Assembly (NCBI GenBank): GCA_937952285.1
Contig: CALFZE010000130.1
Location: forward strand, 21,301-85,300
Direction: 5' to 3'
DNA length: 64,000 bases
Source of the DNA: UBA2428 sp002343545
Lineage (GTDB): Bacteria; Bdellovibrionota; UBA2428
The first letter of the stretch is position 1; each line of letters opens with the position of its first letter. A program made the position numbers and the translations under genes. The notes below the pieces were generated by a model, which saw only the letters and a list, made by a program, of their open reading frames with translations, was not told the origin of the DNA and did not search any database. Shown here piece by piece: positions 25,494 to 33,658 of the stretch.

Positions 25494-25926
25494 AACCCCG
25501 TCCGACGAAGCCGATCTTCGCAGCTTCCTCTCGGAGACCTTCGTCGTCTACATGAAGACGTACGCGCTCCACTGGAACTACGAAGGGCCCAAGTTCTACG
25601 GGATCCACAAGCTGACGGAAACGCAGTACACCGACATCGCGACCGCGATCGACGAGGTCGCCGAGCGTATCCGCGCGATCGGGCAGCCGGCCCCCGTTTC
25701 GCTGTCGCAGATCCTCGAGAACTCGAGCCTCAAGGAGTTCCGCAACGCGCAATTCAACGACCAGGCGATCAAGGACCTCGCCCAGTCGCACCGCAAGCTG
25801 AGCCAACTCGCCAAGCGGGTCGCCAAGAAGGCGGAGGAAGAGAAAGACCTCTTCACGCACGACCTTATGGTCGCGCGCTCGGGCGCGCACGACAAGTTCG
25901 CGTGGCTGCTCGAAAGCGTCTTCTGA
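25474..25926 (+). CDS. dps: Dps-family ferritin-like DNA/iron-storage protein (150 aa)
   Basis: A four-helix ferritin-like protein that oxidises and stores iron and protects DNA. The first helix has the Dps ferroxidase pattern YMKTYALHWNYEGPKFYGIHKLTE (H of ALHWN, then H and E), and the second part DIATAIDEVAERIRAIGQPAPVSL gives the paired D/E ligands. The ATG at 25474 has a strong site (AAGGAG, 7 bases upstream). It overlaps the SOD 3' end by 20 bp. Peroxide from SOD would be consumed by Dps-bound Fe(II), which fits the coupling. Confidence 0.93.
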   Translation: MNKETAKTPSDEADLRSFLSETFVVYMKTYALHWNYEGPKFYGIHKLTETQYTDIATAIDEVAERIRAIGQPAPVSLSQILENSSLKEFRNAQFNDQAIKDLAQSHRKLSQLAKRVAKKAEEEKDLFTHDLMVARSGAHDKFAWLLESVF

Positions 25927-25953
25927 TTCGCTTCGTTCCCGATTCGCCAAGGC

Positions 25954-25990
25954 GGCCCCGTCTTCCTCGGAAGGCGGGGCCTTTTTCTTT
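25954..25990 (+). terminator. Intrinsic terminator of the SOD-dps operon
   Basis: GCCCCGTCTTCC pairs with GGAAGGCGGGGC (one G-T wobble) around a short loop, followed by CTTTTTCTTT. It lies 27 bp after the dps stop codon. Confidence 0.92.
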
Positions 25991-26009
25991 GTCCGGCGCC
26001 GATGCGTTC

Positions 26010-26077
26010 GCGCCTCAAACGCGTTTGCACCTTAGACGCCTTCGCGCCTTACACGCGTTCGCGCCTTACACGCGTTC
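26010..26077. repeat. Four tandem 17-bp repeats at the end of the P-type ATPase gene
   Basis: Units 26010-26026, 26027-26043, 26044-26060 and 26061-26077. The last two are identical (GCGCCTTACACGCGTTC) and the first two differ at several positions. The last copy covers the ATPase stop codon. No spacers are present, so it is not a CRISPR array. It probably arose by slippage. Confidence 0.85.
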
Positions 26078-28768
26078 GCGGCGTGAGCGCACGAACTTCT
26101 CGATGGCCACGACCGGCCAGACGATCGCGCCGGCCGCGATGGCCTTCGCCCAAGCCGCCCCGCTGAGCGAGGCCGTGCCGAAGAGCGCCTGCAGGAAGGG
26201 CGCGTGCACGAAAGCCGCGTGGAGCGCGACGAGCCCCAAGATGCCCACGAAGACGACCCGGTTCGAGAAGACCCCGATCGTGAAGACGCTGCCCAGGAGC
26301 GAACGGCAATTGAAGAGGTAGAAGATCTGAAAGAAGATCACCGTCGTGACGGCCATCGTCTGCGCTTCGCGCAGCGCGAGGGCGCCTTCGACGCCGGCCT
26401 TGAGGAGGGCCTCGTACTCGTAGAGGAAGAGCCCGATGGAGCCCGCCGCCATGAGCAACGCCACCATCACCGTCCGGTAAAGCACGAAGCGGCCGAGCAG
26501 CGGCGCCGAGGGATCCCGGGGCTTGCGCGCCATGAGGTCAGGTTCTTTGGCCTCGAAGGCGAGCGGCAACGCGAGCGCGACCGTCGCGACGAGGTTGATC
26601 CACAAAATCTGGACCGGAAGGATGGGCATGAGCGCTTGCCCGTCTACGATGGGGAAAAAGAGCACGGCGACCAGGATGATGAGCGCCTCGCCCAGGTTCG
26701 TGGGCAGCACGAAGGCGAGCGACTTGACGAGGTTGTCGTAGACGCGGCGCCCTTCCTCGACGGCCGCCCGGATCGTCGCGAAGTTATCGTCCGTCAGCAC
26801 GAGCTCGGCCGCTTCCTTGGAAACCGAAGTTCCCGTGATGCCCATCGCGACCCCGATATTGGCTTGCTTGAGGGCGGGCGCGTCGTTCACGCCGTCGCCC
26901 GTCATCGCGACGACCTGGCCCTCGGACTGGATGGCGCGCACGAGACGAAGCTTGTGCTCGGGCGCGACGCGCGCGAACACGTTCGAACGCATCGCGACCG
27001 GCCGCAGCTCTTCGTCGGAGAGCCGCGAAAGCTCCTCGCCCGAAACGGGGTCGGCGCCGTTGTCGAGGCCGAGACGCTTGGCGATGGCGTGCGCCGTCTC
27101 ACGGTGGTCGCCCGTGATCATCTTGACCGTGATGCCGGCGGAGCGGCACTCGCGCACGGCCTCGATGGCCTCGGCGCGCGGCGGGTCGATCATGGCCTGC
27201 AGGCCGATGAAGTCGCAGTCCTTGAGGTCCGCGGGATCGATCGCGTCGCCCGCGACGCGGCGGCCCGCGAAGGCGAGCACGCGCATCCCCTCACGGGCGT
27301 AGGCCTGCACGCGCTCGACGGCCCGGGCCTCGAGCGCGGGATCCCCGAAGCGGCAACGCGCAAGGATGACCTCGGGCGCGCCCTTCAAGAGGAGCCGATG
27401 CTCGCGGGCCTCGCCCTCGCGATGCAAAGTCGCCATGTACTGGTGTTCGGATTCGAAGGGCACCACGTCGATGCGCGGATTCGCCCGACGCAGTTCCTCG
27501 GCCGAACCGGCCAGTTTTTCGAAGACCACGACGAGCGCACCTTCCGTCGGATCGCCCTGCAGGACCCAACGCCCGTGGACCGAGTTCAAGGTCGCGTCGC
27601 TACAAAGCACCCCGGCTTTGAGCAACGGCAGAAGCTCCTCGGGCAGGGCCGCGCGCACGCCTTCCTTCAGCAGCTCGCCCTCGGGGGCGTAACCGCCGCC
27701 CGTCACGCGGTAGTCCGCGCCGCCGGCCCAAGCGGCCTGCACCGTCATCTCGTTCTTCGTGAGCGTACCCGTTTTGTCGGAGCAGATGACGCTCGTGCTG
27801 CCGAGGGTTTCCACCGCGGGCAGTCGCCGCACGACGGCGCGACGCGAGGCCATGCGGCGCACGCCGATCGCGAGCGTGATCGTGACGATGGCCGGCAGCC
27901 CCTCGGGGATGGCCGCCACGGCGAGCGTGATCGAAGCGAGCAAGGCGTCCGAGATCTCGTAACCACGCAGCCACCCCACCCCGAAGAGCGCGACGGCCAC
28001 GGCCGAGATCCCCACGGTCAAGGTCGCCCCGACCTTCGCGAGGGACTTCGTCAGGGGCGTCTCGAGCACGCTCGCCTGCTTCAGCATCGAGGAAATCTTG
28101 CCGAGCTCCGTCGTCGCGCCCGTACGTACCACGACGCCGCGGGCCGCGCCGTAGGTCACGAGCGTGCCGCCGTAGGCCATGTTCACCCGATCGCCGAGCG
28201 CGGCCTCGGCCCCGCTCACGCGCAGACTCTTCTCGACGGGCACGGACTCGCCCGTGAGCGCGGCCTCTTCGACTTTGAGGGTCTTTACTTCGACGAGACG
28301 CAGATCGGCCGGGACCTTGTCGCCGCTCTGGACGAAGACGAGGTCCCCCGGCACGAGGAGCTCGGCGCCGATCTCGACGCGCTTGCCGTCGCGCCACGCG
28401 GTCGCCCGCTCGGGCACCATGGACGCCAGCGCCTCGAGCGCCTTACCCGCGCGGTATTCCTGCACGAAGCCGATGACCGAGTTCAACACGACCACGCCCA
28501 GCACGACGCCGGCGTCGGTCCACTGCCCCATGAGCGCGGCGAGGGCCGCCGACCCGAGCAAGACGTAAACGAGGGGATTGTGGAACTGCCGAAGGAAAAC
28601 TTTGAGCGGACCTTCGCCGGCCGCCTTCGGCAGGGCATTCGCCCCGAAACGCTCGCGGCGCGCCGTGGCCTCGGCTTCCGTCAGCCCTTCGGCCGCGCGG
28701 AGCTCCAAAGCGTTCAAAGTTTCATCGAGGGAAAGGGAATGGAACGGGATCGAAGCCGGATCGGACAA
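26066..28768 (-). CDS. P-type cation ATPase (P2A-like), probably a manganese exporter (900 aa)
   Basis: Motifs in order: LTGES (171-175), PEGLP in TM4 (about 288), phosphorylated D331 in ICSDKTGTLTKNE, and TGDGVNDAPALK in the P domain, with ten membrane segments predicted. The layout matches PacL/PMR1-type Ca/Mn pumps. Start is TTG at 28768 with GGAGG five bases upstream. The 5' leader holds a yybP-ykoY (Mn2+) riboswitch, which in other bacteria controls Mn exporters including P-type ATPases (YoaB of Lactococcus). Mn2+ efflux is therefore the favoured role, with Ca2+ as the alternative. Confidence 0.9.
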   Translation of the reverse strand: MSDPASIPFHSLSLDETLNALELRAAEGLTEAEATARRERFGANALPKAAGEGPLKVFLRQFHNPLVYVLLGSAALAALMGQWTDAGVVLGVVVLNSVIGFVQEYRAGKALEALASMVPERATAWRDGKRVEIGAELLVPGDLVFVQSGDKVPADLRLVEVKTLKVEEAALTGESVPVEKSLRVSGAEAALGDRVNMAYGGTLVTYGAARGVVVRTGATTELGKISSMLKQASVLETPLTKSLAKVGATLTVGISAVAVALFGVGWLRGYEISDALLASITLAVAAIPEGLPAIVTITLAIGVRRMASRRAVVRRLPAVETLGSTSVICSDKTGTLTKNEMTVQAAWAGGADYRVTGGGYAPEGELLKEGVRAALPEELLPLLKAGVLCSDATLNSVHGRWVLQGDPTEGALVVVFEKLAGSAEELRRANPRIDVVPFESEHQYMATLHREGEAREHRLLLKGAPEVILARCRFGDPALEARAVERVQAYAREGMRVLAFAGRRVAGDAIDPADLKDCDFIGLQAMIDPPRAEAIEAVRECRSAGITVKMITGDHRETAHAIAKRLGLDNGADPVSGEELSRLSDEELRPVAMRSNVFARVAPEHKLRLVRAIQSEGQVVAMTGDGVNDAPALKQANIGVAMGITGTSVSKEAAELVLTDDNFATIRAAVEEGRRVYDNLVKSLAFVLPTNLGEALIILVAVLFFPIVDGQALMPILPVQILWINLVATVALALPLAFEAKEPDLMARKPRDPSAPLLGRFVLYRTVMVALLMAAGSIGLFLYEYEALLKAGVEGALALREAQTMAVTTVIFFQIFYLFNCRSLLGSVFTIGVFSNRVVFVGILGLVALHAAFVHAPFLQALFGTASLSGAAWAKAIAAGAIVWPVVAIEKFVRSRRERV

Positions 28769-28784
28769 GGAACCTCCAAGGTTT

Positions 28785-28885
28785 TGGATTGGTCTTGCCC
28801 AACGACTCCCGGCGCCGGGAACCTCGCGGTTCCGTGTTGACGACGACGGGCCCTTTCGACTCGAAAGGGGGCTACTCCCCGATCA
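28785..28885 (-). ncRNA. yybP-ykoY manganese riboswitch in the P-type ATPase leader
   Basis: On the minus strand the element opens with P1 strand GATCGG directly followed by the conserved loop GGGGAGTAGC, then a hairpin (CCCTTTCGA/CGAAAGGG), the second conserved loop GTCGTCAACACGG, a GNRA hairpin (GGAACC-GCGA-GGTTCC), and closes with GGGCAAGACC plus the P1 strand CCAATC. These blocks match the Lactococcus yybP element (AAAGGGGAGUAGC ... GUCGUCAAUU ... GCAAGACC). The element ends about 17 bases before the TTG start, so it could act on translation initiation or on termination. Confidence 0.88.
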
Positions 28886-28897
28886 CTGACTTTGTTC

Positions 28898-28926
28898 AGG
28901 TTACCGAGCCCCGTGGGGCCAATCAA
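28898..28926 (-). promoter_or_regulatory. Sigma-70-like promoter for the riboswitch-ATPase transcript
   Basis: On the minus strand TTGATT and TAACCT are separated by exactly 17 bases (28904-28920). The expected start would lie about 10 bases before the riboswitch P1 strand, which fits the leader organisation. Confidence 0.6.
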
Positions 28927-28960
28927 GCGAGATCGGCCGCCAAAAAACGAAGGTTTCCGC

Positions 28961-29986
28961 TCAGCTTCGACGCGCTTTGCTCCGGGAGGCGATGAGCCTT
29001 TGGACCCGGCCGTCTTCGTGTTCGTCGTAGATCTCGCCGAAGACCTCTTCGTTGATGTCTTCCAGGGTGACGATTCCCTTGATGCCGTCCACGATAGCCA
29101 GGTGACTCCGCTTTTCTTGGAGGAGCTTGAGCGCGTTCAGCACGGACTCCGTGCTTTTGACGTGCACGGCGGGGCGCAGGACGGTCAGCCAGTCCGAGAT
29201 GCCCGATTCGCGGGTCGCGAGGATTTCCTTCGCGTTCACGACGCCGACGACGGCGCCGGCTTGCGTGACGGGCAAACGCGTGTGCCCCGCGCGAAAGATG
29301 AGCGCGACGACATTCTCGAGGGTCTCGTTCATATCGACGTGGGCGACCTCGTCCCACGTCACGTAGACGTCGCGCACGAGGCGCTTTTCGATGTTCGCCA
29401 TGTTGAGCAGGATCTGGCGGTGCTGCTGCGTGAGGTGGGTCAGCTCGACGGCGGACTCTTCGGGCGCCGAGACGGATTTGCCCCGCTCGAAGAAAGTCTT
29501 CACGATGAAGCGGGTCGACAGCTCGAGGAAAGAAATGACGGGGCCCAGGACCTTATCCGCCACGATGAGGATGCGGCCGCCCCAGAGCGCGATCGCGGCC
29601 GGGCGCCGGAGCGCGAGGGTCTTCGGCACGAGCTCGCCGACGACGACGCTGAAATAGGTGATGGGCAAAACGACGAGCGCGATCGAAAGAAACTCGGCCG
29701 TTCCCTCGCGCAGCCCTTGGCGGATGAGGAAGGGCTCGAGGGACTCGCTCGCGCCCGCGCCGCCGACCGCGGCCGAAAGGGCCCCGACGAGCGTGATGCC
29801 GATCTGAATGACGGAGAGCGTTCTCTCGGGAGACTCGCGCAGCGGCAGCAGACTCCTCGCGACCTTGCTGCCTTCGCGCGCCAAGCGCCGCAGCTCGACC
29901 TTGGGAACCGAGACGAACGCCATCTCGAACGCGGAGAGAAAGGAGTTAACGGCCAAACACGCGACGACGACGATGAGCTCTTCCAT
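28961..29986 (-). CDS. CNNM/CorC-type membrane protein: DUF21 plus CBS pair (341 aa)
   Basis: The start at 29986 gives MEELIVVVACLAVNSFLSAFEMAFVSV, the classic first helix of the DUF21/CNNM transmembrane domain (residues 1-190, including FSVVVGELVPKTLALRRP). Two CBS motifs follow at about 200-320 (VRDVYVTWDEVAHVDMNETL and AVHVKSTESVLNALKLL ... GIVTLEDINEEVFGEI). The C-terminal CorC_HlyC domain is missing. Family members move or regulate Mg2+/Co2+ or Na+. Its stop lies upstream of the Mn-controlled ATPase promoter on the same strand, so a shared transcript is possible but the ATPase has its own promoter. Confidence 0.9.
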   Translation of the reverse strand: MEELIVVVACLAVNSFLSAFEMAFVSVPKVELRRLAREGSKVARSLLPLRESPERTLSVIQIGITLVGALSAAVGGAGASESLEPFLIRQGLREGTAEFLSIALVVLPITYFSVVVGELVPKTLALRRPAAIALWGGRILIVADKVLGPVISFLELSTRFIVKTFFERGKSVSAPEESAVELTHLTQQHRQILLNMANIEKRLVRDVYVTWDEVAHVDMNETLENVVALIFRAGHTRLPVTQAGAVVGVVNAKEILATRESGISDWLTVLRPAVHVKSTESVLNALKLLQEKRSHLAIVDGIKGIVTLEDINEEVFGEIYDEHEDGRVQRLIASRSKARRS

Positions 29987-30151
29987 TGGGGGCGACTCGT
30001 TTGTAGCACAAATTCGCTCCCTCCGTCGCCCCGTCCGCCCCCGCGGCCCGCCCAACGCCGCGCGAAAGCGCTTTTTTATTAACAAGTTACAAAAAACTTT
30101 GGTGCGCCCGACGGCCTCGACAAGGGCGACCGGGGAGAGGATCTTCTTGGG

Positions 30152-30808
30152 ATGAAGAAGAAGCTCGTCCTCTTCGACTGCGACGGAACCTTGCTCGATA
30201 CCGAGATCATCCTCGCGCGCGTCTTTCTTTCGACTTGGGCCGAGCGCGGGGTCCACATGAGCCTCGAGGACTACACGCGGCTCTTCGTGGGCACCGGCCA
30301 CGACGCTCCCGTCGTGCGCGAGACGTGGGAGCGCATGCCGCCCGACACCGAAGCGCTCTGCCACGCGCGCTGCGCGGAGGCTTTCCGCACCGAGCTTCGC
30401 GCCGTAAGGGGTATCCCCGAGCTACTCGCGAAACTCGGCCCCGAAATGGAGACTTGCGTGGCCTCCAATAGCTCGGCGCCCTACCTTAAAAATGTCCTCG
30501 CGATGACGAAGCTCGACGCCTTCTTCGGCGATCGCGTCTACAGCGCCCACGTGGTGGGGCGCGCCAAGCCCGCGCCCGATCTCTTCCGGCACGCCGCGCA
30601 AAACCTCGGCTACGCGCCCGATCGCTGCCTCGTCGTGGAAGACAGCCCGGCGGGCATCCGCGCCGCCCGCGCGGCGGGCATGCGGGTTATCGCGTTCGTG
30701 GCCGGTGGCCACTGCCGACCGAGCGTCGTCGAGCGGCTGCGCGGCGAGGGCCCCGATGGCCTGGTCGAGGACGCCGAGCAGCTCGCGCGTCTCATCGAAG
30801 CGTTCTAG
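30152..30808 (+). CDS. HAD-superfamily phosphatase, beta-phosphoglucomutase/YieH-like (218 aa)
   Basis: Motif I is LFDCDGTLLDTE (nucleophile D9, acid D11), motif II is VASNSSAPYL, motif III is the K of GRAKPAP, and motif IV is VVEDSPAGIRAARAAGM. A helical cap sits between motifs I and II. Such enzymes dephosphorylate sugar phosphates such as 6-phosphogluconate. GGAGAGG precedes the ATG. The 165-bp upstream region is AT-rich and probably holds promoters for this gene and the divergent CNNM gene. Confidence 0.9.
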   Translation: MKKKLVLFDCDGTLLDTEIILARVFLSTWAERGVHMSLEDYTRLFVGTGHDAPVVRETWERMPPDTEALCHARCAEAFRTELRAVRGIPELLAKLGPEMETCVASNSSAPYLKNVLAMTKLDAFFGDRVYSAHVVGRAKPAPDLFRHAAQNLGYAPDRCLVVEDSPAGIRAARAAGMRVIAFVAGGHCRPSVVERLRGEGPDGLVEDAEQLARLIEAF

Positions 30809-30841
30809 AAGAGGGCCGCTTCGAAACCCCGGCGGGCACGC

Positions 30842-31795
30842 TTAGCGGGCCGCGCGGCGATGACGAGCGCGCGCCAGTTTCGCGGGGCCGAAGGTGTCGA
30901 GCGCGGCCAGCGCGTTGTGGGCGAGGCAGCGCAGCCGCAGGTTCTCGGGCGTTTGCGTGCCGCCGAGCGCAAAAGCATGGATATGATCAAATTGCAGTCC
31001 GCTCCGCGTCTCGCAGCTACGCCCCGTGCGGGGATCACGGTAGGTGCAGCGTCCTTCGTCGCGAGTCCAGACTTCGCGGCGCACTTGTGCCGGAACGTAG
31101 CGCGAAGCTTTCTTCGTCTTCATCTCCACCGGCGGAGGTGAATCCGCGCGCGGAATTTCGCAGGTCGAAGGCTTGGAAAATCTCGCGCGCTCGCGAACCA
31201 AGGTTTTTCCTACGCAATAGGCGATGACTTCTTTAAGGCTCATCCCCGGCTTCGAGCCCGCGAGAAAGGCCTTCATCTCTTCAAGATTCTGGAGAAGCTC
31301 CTCATCCAGTACGAGATTCAAAGCGTGGTGCGTCGGCGAGACCTGTCGAAGCTTCTCCCGAATGAGCTTCGCCGGTTCCGTGGCCCGGCCCACCAACTCA
31401 CGCTCCACTTCCCGGCGGGACTTACCCACGAGGGTGGCCAAAACCTCTCGCTTCGCTTCGGCGCTTTCGATCTTCTCCGTCCGAAAGAAGCTTTGCGCCT
31501 GCGACAGGGTGGATAGCGGCAGCGATCCCTCTTCAACCTTCGTTTCGAGTTCCGGCAGATCCCGCAAGAGGCGCATACTTGCAATACGCCGGTGAGCGGC
31601 TCCCTCGCTATACCCAAGCTCTTTCACGACATATTCGTAAAGGCTACTATAGCCGAGCCTGGCGAAGAGGTAGCGACGCTCGACTTCGCGCAGGTGCCGG
31701 AGCACCCGGACCGTGAGTTCGCGCTCCTGCTGCGCGAGTCCCTTCAAGGTTTCAAGCAGCAAATTATCCGAGAGCCTCTGCACTTCCGTCGTCAT
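30842..31795 (-). CDS. HNH endonuclease-like protein (317 aa)
   Basis: The first 180 residues are helical (LRHLREVERRYLFARLGYSSLYEYVVKELGYSEGAAHRRIASMRLL), as in the many HNH proteins of Bdellovibrio. The C-terminus is an HNH/WHH-like domain: R-x-VWTRDEGRCTYRDPRTGRSC, LQFDHIHAFALGG and NLRLRCLAHN, with the zinc-type C and H/N catalytic residues in place. It is probably a DNA nuclease of mobile or defensive nature. The start chosen is the ATG at 31795 (MTTEVQRLSDN). Monocistronic. Confidence 0.85.
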   Translation of the reverse strand: MTTEVQRLSDNLLLETLKGLAQQERELTVRVLRHLREVERRYLFARLGYSSLYEYVVKELGYSEGAAHRRIASMRLLRDLPELETKVEEGSLPLSTLSQAQSFFRTEKIESAEAKREVLATLVGKSRREVERELVGRATEPAKLIREKLRQVSPTHHALNLVLDEELLQNLEEMKAFLAGSKPGMSLKEVIAYCVGKTLVRERARFSKPSTCEIPRADSPPPVEMKTKKASRYVPAQVRREVWTRDEGRCTYRDPRTGRSCETRSGLQFDHIHAFALGGTQTPENLRLRCLAHNALAALDTFGPAKLARARHRRAAR

Positions 31796-32069
31796 AGACA
31801 GAAGTCCTAGCACGCCTTTTTAGCGCGAGATTTTTCGCGTTAAACGCCCCGAAGATCTCCGAGGCCCCGCTTTCCGACGAAAACGGTTTTTCGTTCGCGA
31901 TCCGCGCCCCACGCCGAATACGCGGCGGCACAATCCAAACCCGCGCACGAATAGCGGCCCACGCCTCGACCTACGCAAAACGCCGTCAAGCGCGCACGAA
32001 AAAATAGTTTCCGTTGAGACGATGCGAGAGATCCGCTCCGCCGCGCTTCGGCCCGAGGGATAGGGCGCC

Positions 32070-32954
32070 TCAACCCTGGACTTTGCCGACGCGCACGAGC
32101 TCGTGCACGAGCAGGTCGTCGATCTCGTCCTGCGCGATGACGGTGCGGCCCAGACCGTGTTGACGCGCGAGACGGCGGTTCTTGCGGAGCGAAAGCTCGA
32201 AGAAGACGCGCAAAGTCTTCAGATCGCGTTCGATCGTCGGGTAGTGAAACGGCGGGATCTCGAGATTCTCGAGCAGCGCGATCGCGAGGGCCTCGGTCAG
32301 ACCGCCCCGCGTTCCGCGCAGGTAGGCGCGCACCCGCGCGAGCCACGCCTCGGAAAGCACGACCGTATCGTCGCGGCCACGGCGAAAGCGCAGGAAACGC
32401 GCCGGTCGCTCGAAGCGCGCCAGGCTCTCGCGGGTCACGGCGTTCGGCGGCACGAGCCAAAGCAGGCGGAGCAAAGATCCGTAGGCCGCGCGCGCGAGGC
32501 GGCGGGCCTTGAAGCTGCCGTAGACCTCGTAGGGTTTGAAATCCGGGTGCCCGGCCGGGCGCGAGGTGAAGCGCAGCTCCACGCCGTGCGGCCGCACGCG
32601 GAGCGCCAGGAAGCAGTAGCCTTCGGGCGACTTGTTCACGACGTTGTAGAAGGGGCGATACCGGCGCAGGAGCTCGTTCTCGCGCAGGAGCGCCGCCGCC
32701 TCGCTCGCGCATTCCTCGATGCGGACGGCGTGGGCTTGGCGCAAGAGACGCTGCACTTTGCGCGACACGCTCTCGGCCGTCGCGCGTTTGTAGGATTGGA
32801 GGCGCGCGCGGAGGTCCTTGGCCTTGCCGACGTAGAGAATCGTACCGCTCTCGCCCAGGAAGGTGTAAACGCCCGGCGTGCGCGGAAGTCCCCGGAAGAA
32901 ATCCGCCCCTACCCGCCGGAGCAAAGCGTTCTCGAAGGAAAGCTCGGGCCGCAT
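32070..32954 (-). CDS. GIY-YIG nuclease-domain protein, UvrC N-terminus/Cho-like (294 aa)
   Basis: The GIY-YIG core is at residues about 23-105: PGVYTFLGESGTILYVGKAKDLRARLQSY, with the metal-binding Glu in ASEAAALLRENELLRRYRPFYNV, just as in UvrC. The remaining 190 residues lack the UvrB-binding, RNase-H-like and HhH parts of UvrC. This suggests a Cho-like incision enzyme or a DNA-polymerase-epsilon-like companion nuclease. TAAGCT lies six bases before the ATG and no ribosome site is visible, so the mRNA is probably leaderless. The 274 bp downstream to the HNH gene hold nothing I recognise. Confidence 0.85.
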   Translation of the reverse strand: MRPELSFENALLRRVGADFFRGLPRTPGVYTFLGESGTILYVGKAKDLRARLQSYKRATAESVSRKVQRLLRQAHAVRIEECASEAAALLRENELLRRYRPFYNVVNKSPEGYCFLALRVRPHGVELRFTSRPAGHPDFKPYEVYGSFKARRLARAAYGSLLRLLWLVPPNAVTRESLARFERPARFLRFRRGRDDTVVLSEAWLARVRAYLRGTRGGLTEALAIALLENLEIPPFHYPTIERDLKTLRVFFELSLRKNRRLARQHGLGRTVIAQDEIDDLLVHELVRVGKVQG

Positions 32955-33037
32955 GCCGCCAGCTTAGCCAAAGGCGCGCCGAAAACGAGAGGCTTTCACG
33001 CTCCCCGAAAGCCGCGACGCGCGCTAAGATCGGCACG

Positions 33038-33538
33038 ATGGAACAAGTCTTCGGCCCCCTTCGTTTTGCCCCCGTCGATTTGTCGCGGCACGAAGAAATC
33101 TGCCGCCGCTTTCGCGCCGATTCCTTCGCCGTGTCCTTTGGCGACGCGAGCCGCTTTCACGAGGAAGATGGCCTCGGCGGAGATCGCTACGTCGAATGGC
33201 TTCGCGGCAAGCAGGCGCGGGATCCCGCCTCGGTCGTCCACGTTTGGCAGGGCGACGAGATCATCGGACAAATGGAGCTCGGGCGTCTACGCGGCTTGGA
33301 AGGCGTGGGCTACGTGAATCTCTACTACCTGGCCCCCGCGCATCGCGGCCGGGGCCTTGCCAAGCATCTCGACGAATACGCCGCTTCGTACCTGCGCGGG
33401 CTCGGTTTTACGAAGGCGCAACTCTCCGTGAGTCCTTCGAACGCCCGGGCCATCGCTTACTACCAAAAAATGGGATGGCGTGACCTGGGACCGCGGGCCG
33501 ACGAACCCAGCGTCCACTCCATGGAAAAAGATCTCTAA
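33038..33538 (+). CDS. GNAT-family N-acetyltransferase (166 aa)
   Basis: The acetyl-CoA pyrophosphate loop is HRGRGLAKHL (Q/R-x-x-G-x-G/A type) after strand GYVNLYYLAPAHR, and motif B is SNARAIAYYQKMGWRDLG. The length is normal. The substrate (small amine or protein N-terminus) is unknown. TAAGAT is seven bases upstream of the ATG with no ribosome site, consistent with a leaderless mRNA. Confidence 0.9.
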   Translation: MEQVFGPLRFAPVDLSRHEEICRRFRADSFAVSFGDASRFHEEDGLGGDRYVEWLRGKQARDPASVVHVWQGDEIIGQMELGRLRGLEGVGYVNLYYLAPAHRGRGLAKHLDEYAASYLRGLGFTKAQLSVSPSNARAIAYYQKMGWRDLGPRADEPSVHSMEKDL

Positions 33539-33658
33539 AATGGGGCATCGCGCCACGGCGAATTCCGTTTAGGCGCCTTTCGACTGAGCCCGGAAAAAGT
33601 GAGCGTCGCGCTTCGCGCGCCGGGTGCGCCCCCACCTTTTGGGCTATCCTCGGGCGCC

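Noticed and set aside
26010..26077. CRISPR-like repeats
   Set aside because: The repeats are directly adjacent without spacers, and no cas gene is in the window.
26204..28840. An 878-codon open frame on the plus strand
   Set aside because: It is antisense to the P-type ATPase, has Arg/His/Asp-rich low-complexity sequence and no family features. High-GC codon structure produces such frames.
30060..30077. GCGC-GAAA-GCGC hairpin followed by six T
   Set aside because: It looks like a terminator on the plus strand, but no plus-strand gene ends upstream and the stem has only four pairs. It lies in a divergent promoter region.
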